Below, in pieces: positions 56,615-64,000 of a stretch of 64,000 bases of DNA. The notes under the pieces were generated by a model. It worked only from the letters and a program-made list of their open reading frames with translations. It did no database searches and was not told where the DNA came from. Source of the DNA: Rhizomys pruinosus (taxonomy: Eukaryota; Chordata; Mammalia; Rodentia; Spalacidae). The stretch covers positions 1-64,000 of the forward strand of contig VZQC01006700.1 of NCBI GenBank assembly GCA_009823505.1, given 5' to 3'. Within the stretch, counting starts at the first letter, position 1, and each line of letters begins with the position of its first letter. The position numbers were made by a program, and so were the translations under genes.

Positions 56615-57300
56615 TGTCCCAATTATTTTTTCCTTTATTATTTTTTTCAGTTTCAAACAATCTATTTTGATCATATTACCACCCCTCCAACAACTCCCAG
56701 ATCAATCTCCACCTCCATACACACTCAATTTCATGTCCTTCTTCCTTGCCCCATCCTGTCTGATCTATATTGTTCAGATACTCTTGAGTGAGCAATCAAG
56801 CCCTGGATCACCATCAATCTACTAGGGGCCACAACCTTAAAGAAAACTGACTTGTCCTCACTCAGCAGCCATCATACACCAATAGCTCCTTAGGAGAAAA
56901 TTTCGTGCCCACCTGCCTGCTCCATGTTACAGTTTTGTCTGTCTTGACACTGAGAAGTTCTTGTTCATGTGGTCATAATTTATGTGAGTTCATATGAGAT
57001 AATGCCCTAATGTGCGGAAAACACTCTTTCCTTCTAACCATCCATCTCCTCTTGCTCTTACACTCTTTATATCTCCTTTTCCATGAAGATCCCTAACCCT
57101 TCAGGTTCAGGAGGGGACAAAGATGTACCATGAGGTCTGATCACTCCACAGTCTCTTATTCTCTACACCCTGACTCTTTGTGAGTCTCTGTGTTAACTGT
57201 TTTTTAAAGAAAGAAGGAGTTTTCTCTGGTGAGAGTTGAGAGCTGAGAGCTGAACTAATCTATACATATAACAATAAGTTATTAGGAGACATTTTACTAC
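56615..57300 (-). mobile_element. L1 (Lx-like) 3' UTR
   Basis: Minus-strand landmarks: CAAACAATCTATTTTGATCA, CTACTAGGGGCCACAACC, TTAAAGAAAACTGACTTGTCC, CCAATAGCTCCTTAGGAG, GAAAACACTCTTTCCTTC and CATGAAGATCCCTAACCC. Continues into CTGGTGAGAGTTGAGAGCTG, shared with 42710. Confidence 0.75.
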
Positions 57301-60205
57301 TAATAGATGGCATATATTACATACAAATCTGTTATATACTAATATATTATATAACATATTACATATCAATAATTAAATAATAATATATAGTATAATCTGT
57401 CCATTTAGTACAGTATTAGTAGTAAGTTCTCCTTTATGGCCCATGATCAATATACAAACTAGACATGTCAGGTTTTACTTCTTAATGCTCTATGAGCCAG
57501 AAACTCAATATACAAAACATGAGCCTGTGAGAGTCATTTCAAATTCAAACCATAAGAAAGCTAGATCAAAACCTAAAGAGTAATAGGAAGAATTCTATAT
57601 GTAGTCAGAGTTCTTTACAAGGACTAGGTTACTCTTCTCTGAAAACTAAACTGTTGACATTGCTTTAAGGTTAAGCATGGTTTCTGAACACCAAATTGGC
57701 AAGGAGCCATAAATATTACTTGTGGAGAGCACCTTTAGTGCCTTATTCTGCAGACCACAGGGATGGTGTCTTATCACAGTTTTTTCTGGCAAGCCAATAT
57801 CTAGGCAACAGGTAAGAGGTTTGGTTTCAGTTCCTGGATATTCTACATACTCAATGAACATTATCAATCAGGATAAACTAGGTTGCACTGTAATGGGAAT
57901 AATAAACAATAGGGAATATAAGGCGCAATCTCAGAGTTCTTATGGTATAGAAAAGTAAAATGTTTATTGTTGACTAACTACCTATTGATGATCAGTCAAT
58001 AAGGAGGCTTTTGTCTACACTGTCCTTACTCAGGAATCTGGGCACAAGGAATCCCTAGATATCCTTTCATATTTCTTTGATAGGAAAATATATATCAGAA
58101 AATCCTATGCATGACTTATAAAGCTTCTAACATGAAGTAACATATACTGTACTTGCCAAATTTTCATTCAAAAATATAAGACACATGACCACACTTAACA
58201 TTCTGAACATAACCTTTTTGGGGATAATAGAAAATATTTGGTGGAATTCATAAAATAACTTCATAAACCATGATCCTACATATGTAATTTCCCTTCTATT
58301 TCACTTTACTTCGTCTTTAGAAATAATAGTAGTAATAATAATAAAACAAAAACTTATTATTTTACTCCCTCCTTGACTGCTCTAAATACACATGATCTTG
58401 AAAACGGATTTACTTGACTTCACCTTTTCTTCTCATGGCTAAACTCAACAGCTGTTTGTGTTCATGGAGGCAAAGTTTAGCAACCTTCTTATACCCCAGT
58501 ACTCAGCAATCTGAAGTTTACATAGCTACGGGAAGAACATGAGGTATGGCTGTCTCAACAAAACAAAATATTTGAACTTCTTGGAGCTGCTCTGCAGGAC
58601 ACTAGTTGGCAAAATGAATTGGTTGGGCTTGCATGGGAAATAGCTCCAGGGGCGACAGATGAGAACGAAGATTTCTTCCAAGGTAGATGTGAGGATAAGA
58701 TTGTGACTTATTTTCCTGGAGCCAGAAAATTCATAGAGAGGTTTCATACAATTCTAATTAGGAATTATGTTTCCTAAATATTATATGTAGCTCTGATCAT
58801 ATTTACCTAAACTCCTACAATTTGGTAAGGAAGGAAAACCTATATCATCTTAAAATCATATACTGCAATTAACTATAGAATTGAGAAATAATTTCTAGCT
58901 TGTCTGTTTATGGTATCATTTAAAAACTTCTATGGACATCTCATACAAAATCTCACTTCTATTTCAACATATGTGACCATCTCTATGAATTTATGAGTTC
59001 CTTTGGTGTGAGAGCTTTGTGCTGAGGAGACACACCTTCTGATCAACTTCTTAGATGGGGAAAACTGGGACAAGAGTTCTGATGCAGCAACTTCGACTGG
59101 ACCCAACTTTGTCACTAGCACGATTTGATATTTTCTATATTCTGCCTCAGGGAAAAGAAAATCATCATCCACATGTTTACAGGGCATGAGATAACAACCT
59201 GGCCTTGACATTGACATTTTTAGGTCAGGGTTACTGGCTGCTTTTTATTTTTAATGTAAGAGGGTAAACAAAGAAGCTCACAATGCTTTAACTTCTACAC
59301 CTTTATATCAAGAGCTTGCTCCTGTCTTTTTGACTCAGTTAAACATAAGGGATGCTTCCAAGTCTGAGTGACAAAGCTGCTGAAATAGTGATGAATATTT
59401 CTTTCAAAGCTGATAAAACTATCTCTCAATATCATCAGCCAACAAATCATGGAACACCTTGAATACAATTTGTATTATGTAGGGTTTTATTTGTTTCAAT
59501 TTACAATGAATTGAAATTTTCAGATGGAAAATGAAAGGAAGAATGGGTTTATTATAATAGTACTGTGCTGAGAACTGAAGGGAAAGAGAACCTCTCAAAT
59601 CAGGTTGTTGCTGTTTGTTCACTGGAGAATATAATTTCTTGCTTTACATATTATTGAGCAGATCTAGGCTACAGATTAAAAATAAGAGCAATGAACACTT
59701 GGTGGGTAGATGCCTGTGAGAGCAGTCCTGTTAAGAACAGCATTAGGTAGAAGAAACTAATGTCACCTTTAACCTGACTAAAGTACATTTAGACCTTGGT
59801 TGCTGGTCTGACTTACATAAGTGCTTTTGTACTGCTCTTTGAGTTGAATCCAAGTGAATAGCTCTCTACTGTCTTTTTTCCATCACCTTGTCATTTAGCA
59901 TTTTTGTTCCTTAGTTCCACTTCAAGTTCCTCTGTTGCATATGTGATGTATTCCTCTTGGATAGCATTATGCTTTCTTCCATTTGGAGATTCCTGAGGGA
60001 ATACAAATAAAGAATTCACATTTATGGTGTTTAAAACTGAATGCATTATCTGTGCATAGTCCTTTTCTCTCTACTGCAGAAAATGTTACTCTTATTTTTT
60101 TCCAAAGTTCAAAACCAGGAACCTTAGGTGAACATCCTAGATTAAATATGAACAGTAAGAGAAGAGTAGATTCTATCTCCCCACCTTTAAATGTTTTGAC
60201 ACACA
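57301..60205. other. Unclassified AT-rich sequence, 2.9 kb
   Basis: Very AT-rich at 57300-57400. A 95-codon minus frame (58930-59217) looks more protein-like than most here but matches nothing recognised. No SINE or LTR seen. Confidence 0.5.
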
Positions 60206-60206
60206 C

Positions 60207-60252
<46 letters not shown>
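60206..60252. repeat. (TA)n microsatellite
   Basis: About 21 uninterrupted TA units after ACACACATATGTA; self-complementary. Confidence 0.97.
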
Positions 60253-60256
<4 letters not shown>

Positions 60257-60690
60257 TTTAGGCTTATGGTTAATATTAATTATTATTCATTAATAATTAT
60301 GGATAACTGAAATGATCATCCAACTCTTATCCCCATTCATCATTATCTTATAAAAGCCATCAGAGGATATCAGGACATTTAGGAACACAAATATGTTTGC
60401 TTTACTTCCTTTCAAAAAGGTATGCACTGTATTTCCAGTACTTTCAGAATGAAGTTTAAATTCTCTACCTTAGCATAAGATAGGGATTTGTAATAACAAA
60501 ATATGCCCATGTCTCCACAGGTAGTGGCGTTCATTGAGGGATATGTGTGTGAAATAGGAACAACTCAAAAGCTGTATTTGACCACAGCAGATCTGCTATC
60601 AACGTTGTGGATTTATGCTCTTGAAGCAGAGGAATTGCAAGACCAGTTTGGAAGGTAGGAGGAGAAACCTAGAAAAGGTAAATGGCTACT
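60253..60690. other. Unclassified sequence
   Basis: No gene or repeat recognised. Confidence 0.45.
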
Positions 60691-61006
60691 TGGTGGCTGG
60701 CAAGATAGACCAGTCTGTATAGTTGTAATGCACAGACATGAGGACCCAGCATTCACTTAAATGGCAGATGTGGTGAGGAGATAGATGTCTGTTACATGTC
60801 TGTTATACCAGCACAAGCAGACGGAGACAGGTAGATAGTAGGGACTTGCTGACAGCCAGTTCAGCCAGAACAGTGAGCTGTAACTAAAGTGAGAGATGCT
60901 ATCTCAAGAAAATAGGGTAGAGAAGTGATGGAGGCTAACATCTAAATCAATCCGGGGTTCTCTATGCAACTTAATGGACCGTGCATATGCACAGGTGCAT
61001 AATGCA

Positions 61007-61054
<48 letters not shown>

Positions 61055-61062
61055 ACACATTA
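60691..61062 (+). mobile_element. B4-type SINE with (CA)n tail
   Basis: Diverged tRNA-like head (GGCTGGCAAGATAGACCAGTC, GAGGACCCAGCATTCAC), B1-like part (ACAAGCAGACGGAGACAGG, AGTTCAGCCAGAACAGTGAGC, GATGCTATCTCAAG) and a CA tract at about 61009-61048. Confidence 0.7.
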
Positions 61063-61542
61063 GGAACTAAACACAAACCATTAGATGGGTTTTATATAAA
61101 AATAGAGAGTATATAGCTGGAGAATGCACAAAAGATATGCAATATTTGATAAGTGGCAGTTGTTTACTATGATAAATTCATGTAGACTAAAATATGCATA
61201 TATATGTTCCATGAATTATTTTACAACATGCCATGAAAATTTATTTTGACTGATTGGGACATCTACTAAACACATATGAAATATGAATGCTCTAGATGAC
61301 AGTTCTCAAAAGAGAGCACTAAATTCAGTGATCTGCATTTCAAACATCAGTCTCAGAAGTATAAATATTAACTCAAGCAGCAATTATTTCCTGGATGGTA
61401 GATATGTAAAAAACTAAGCAGGGAAAATGGAAATAACATATATGGATTATAATATGTAACATAATTATAATTATGTAACTGGGATTCCCTTCTTGAGCAT
61501 GGAGGTGTGGAATTATAGTTTGTACAAGCCATATCCCTGACA
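61063..61542. other. Unclassified AT-rich sequence
   Basis: No gene or repeat recognised. Confidence 0.45.
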
Positions 61543-61760
61543 TTTAAAAATACCTTTATTTATTATGTGTATATATGTATTGCCTGCTTGCATGTAAATG
61601 CACCCATATTGTGCAATGACTGCGGAGTTCAAAAATGGGTATTTGATCTTCTGGAACTGGAGTGACAGATGGTTCTTCATCATGTGAGTACTAGGAATCA
61701 AACCTGGGTTCTCTGAGAGAGCACCAGGTGCTCTTAACTTCCAAGCCATCTCTACAGCTC
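61543..61760 (-). mobile_element. B2/B3 SINE (old)
   Basis: T-rich tail, ATTGTGCAATGACTGCGGAG, CTGGAACTGGAGTGACAG (single unit), GAATCAAACCTGGGTTC and CCAAGCCATCTCTACAGC head at right. Confidence 0.88.
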
Positions 61761-63440
61761 ATCCCTGTCATTTTATAGGAAGTGATTTTTAGGGTTTTCT
61801 AGCCCGTGTCTCATTGCCGAACATAGCAGCAACCTGATAACCTCCTTTTCCATTGTCTTAGAACACTTCATTGCTCTCCTGCTAGACATCTTTACCTTTT
61901 ACCTCTGCACTCTGAATATTTGATATCATGACTCAGCCCTTCAGTGAGTATAGGCAGATGCTTAAGAGCTAAAACATTTATGTGAGTTTCCCAAAGTTAA
62001 AAGTTGATCATGACCTAATTTGAAATTTATCATCCAAATAATTCCATTCATTTATCCATACCTGCCACCTACGGGATTTTTACGAAGTTGTTGTGATTTT
62101 TGCTAGCAGACTGAAATAAGAGGAAATTGTGAAATTCTGTGCAGAGAGAAAAAAAAATCTTTTTTGCAAGATTCATAAATCTTAGAAAGAAGTGAACCCC
62201 TGTTAGACTATTTCATGTTCTTCATCTGCTCATTGGCTGCATAAGTGAAAATGAAATTTTCTCGGTGACATACTCAACTGTATAAATTGCCCCACATCTC
62301 TAATGGGGTAGATTATTCAAAGAAGGAGTTAGACATATAAGATCCAGTGTGACCTGTTGTAAGAAGGTTGCTAAACTTCATTAGCATATCCTTCTCTTTC
62401 TAAGGCTCTAGATCTAAAGCTTAGTCCTGTCCAATAGAGGTGAGGTCCTGTAACATTGTATCAGTAATTGCCTATGTGGTCCATCAGCCTGCTCTGGAAT
62501 CATTACACGATTTATGAAATATGCTATATACTGAAAGGAAATTGAGAGGCACACACATGTTACCTACATCAGAGCTCCTTCCTGTCAGGTATTGAACATA
62601 TGTCTTGGTTTATCAATTTACTTGTCAATAAAAGAGTTATAGCTATAGAACAAACCACTGATAAAACTTAACTGACACTTATAAAAGGCATTTAGAATGC
62701 AAAAATAAAAAAAATGTGGTGTTTATCATAGATATTTTGATTAAAAACTGCAGACACAAAGAGAAAATTAATTCTATGTCTGTTCAATATTGAAAGCAGC
62801 TATGTCATAAATATTTTGAGAAATATTTTTTAATCATATACCTTTCTTCCCCAAAGAAACCTAAAGGCCTGAAGAGTACATCAAAATGAAATACAGGTAA
62901 GGGCGTGGAGTTAGTGATGTTGACTGGCTTTATCATTTCTGTTGTCCTTTTACAACCCAGAAAGATGACATTTCTCATTAAAATGCCACATTTCATTTTG
63001 TTGGAACATAAAGTGAACTAAGTCTTTGAAGGATTTTTTTATATAATAAAGGCATGAAAACTTAAGTCTTAATGCCAACTTGCTTTGATTTTCAATCATT
63101 CCAGATATATCTTTAATGTTATTATTTTACCACTTTGAGAAAATGCATCAGCGTACATCCTCAATGGTGGAACTGAAAACGTCACATTGCCTCTTCTATT
63201 GAAGTTCTGAAGTAGATCCTGAACCAATTTTACATGTTTCTTTTCTTTTCTAGGTAATATTCTCTGTCATTCATAGAAGTATCAGATTCATAAAGTGAAA
63301 GGCCATGCTCTTTATTATTTTCTGTAACTGAGAAAATGCTATTTTCCTGACAAAGGGAGTTTGTGTTCTGTAAAGGGGCAATGTCTTGGTAGAGTATGAA
63401 TGAGAAGGGGAGCTGCTGCTCAGGGCAATGTGCTTTCCTT
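61761..63440. other. Unclassified AT-rich sequence, 1.7 kb
   Basis: No gene or repeat recognised. Confidence 0.5.
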
Positions 63441-64000
63441 TTTTCATGCATAGTTTTAATTGATTTTTGTGCATTTTATACAACACATCTTAATCAATTT
63501 AGACCCCTACCATATATGCACCCACAGTAGCCCACACACACCCTAACAGTCCACTCTAGAGCAGCACATAATCTGACACTTTCCACATGTCTGATGATTT
63601 CTCACACAACATTCACCCATGCTCATGCTACTACTAATAAATTAGGTTCCTTGCCTTTTCAAATGAGAAAGTTACCTGTCTGCCTTGAGTTTTAGCTCAA
63701 GATCTCCCCTGGTTTAGCTACAAGGTTCATTTCTCTGCTTCCTTTCAGTACTTTTTCAAATGGGATATATTCTCAATGGGATCTTTCCTAGTCAATTTAG
63801 CTAGGATATCATGTTTCCACTGAAAGTAATTCCTACTGTATTCACTTACTTCATTTTCTTCTGAACATCTATTGATAGATGACACACACTTGCTCATTAA
63901 CTCTTCTGTGTTGGCTGTCTCCCTCAGAGTGTGAACTTCAGGGCTGGGAGTTTTCTGTCTTGTTTTATTCTCTCCTGTCACCAGGACCTAGGATGAATTT
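63441..64000 (-). mobile_element. Possible L1-type 3' end
   Basis: On the minus strand, TGTATAAAATGCACAAAAAT then CAATTAAAACTATGCATG (about 63485-63444) resembles the terminus of the 48613-49400 element (TGTATGAAATACACAAAGC then ATCAATAAAAAT). A 78-codon minus frame upstream (63981-63745) is charged but matches no known domain. The element would run off the window. Confidence 0.35.

Noticed and set aside
58930..59217. 95-codon minus frame of protein-like composition
   Set aside because: No domain, no splice context and no similarity recognised; length is within chance for this window.
60206..60252. TA tract as a cruciform-forming origin or regulatory site
   Set aside because: Simple dinucleotide repeats of this size are common in mammals; nothing nearby supports a function.

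Overview
This is mammalian nuclear DNA from a muroid rodent. The evidence is the mixture of short repeats: tRNA-derived B2/B3 SINEs, 7SL-derived B1, B4 (ID-B1 fusions), MT/ORR1-type MaLR LTRs and Lx-like L1 3' UTRs. A very uniform B2 subfamily with an internal 17-bp duplication suggests a lineage other than Mus, probably a cricetid; that is inference. No protein-coding gene, rRNA or free tRNA gene could be supported. The longest open frames all fall in repeats or low-complexity sequence. The window reads as an AT-rich intergenic or deep intronic region built up by successive retroelement insertions. Family names below rest on recognition of sequence features; no database was searched.

Layout. 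0-5 kb: AT-rich sequence, then an MT MaLR remnant on the minus strand (556-1880), a local duplication (1819-1992 copied at 2720-2892), a single N flanked by duplicated sequence (4223-4345), and a solo MT LTR with a GAGAC target duplication (4502-4891). 5-10 kb: B1, B4 and B2/B3 copies, a 39-bp minisatellite (6331-6562), an MT LTR split by a B2, and an L1 remnant. 10-14 kb: an old LTR, then a compact 1.09-kb L1-like element that has a monomer-type 5' region and an ORF1 coiled-coil start but no ORF2 (11947-13036), then a GATA microsatellite. 14-27 kb: mostly unclassified sequence with scattered SINEs, a second solo MT LTR (18184-18587), L1 remnants and one weak candidate exon (20706-20773).

27.2-33.3 kb is the main structure: an endogenous retrovirus on the minus strand. 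It has two LTRs (33313 back to 32960 and 27557 back to 27220), a GTTAC target duplication, a primer binding site matching tRNA-His, a duplicated LTR-end/PBS segment, CT microsatellites at the predicted transcription start of each LTR, a 33-bp minisatellite in the leader, and no surviving gag, pol or env frame. Younger B1, B2 and MT insertions interrupt it. A related internal fragment lies at 47.4-48.0 kb.

33-45 kb: SINEs, Lx-type L1 3' UTR, and an L1 end carrying a B1 that itself carries a B2. 44988-46980: a structurally complete MT MaLR (two 408-bp LTRs, tRNA-Leu-like PBS, AGAAC target duplication). 48.3-52.0 kb: a decayed L1 ORF2 on the minus strand interrupted by a second retroelement with a 14-bp target duplication. 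52-53.2 kb: an old MaLR-like unit. 53-64 kb: largely unclassified AT-rich DNA with a few SINEs, an L1 3' UTR and microsatellites.

No genes act together here. The useful content is the layering of insertions, which gives a relative chronology, and a few unusual structures: the His-primed ERV with its duplicated PBS, the ORF2-less L1-like unit, the B2 subfamily and the two minisatellites.
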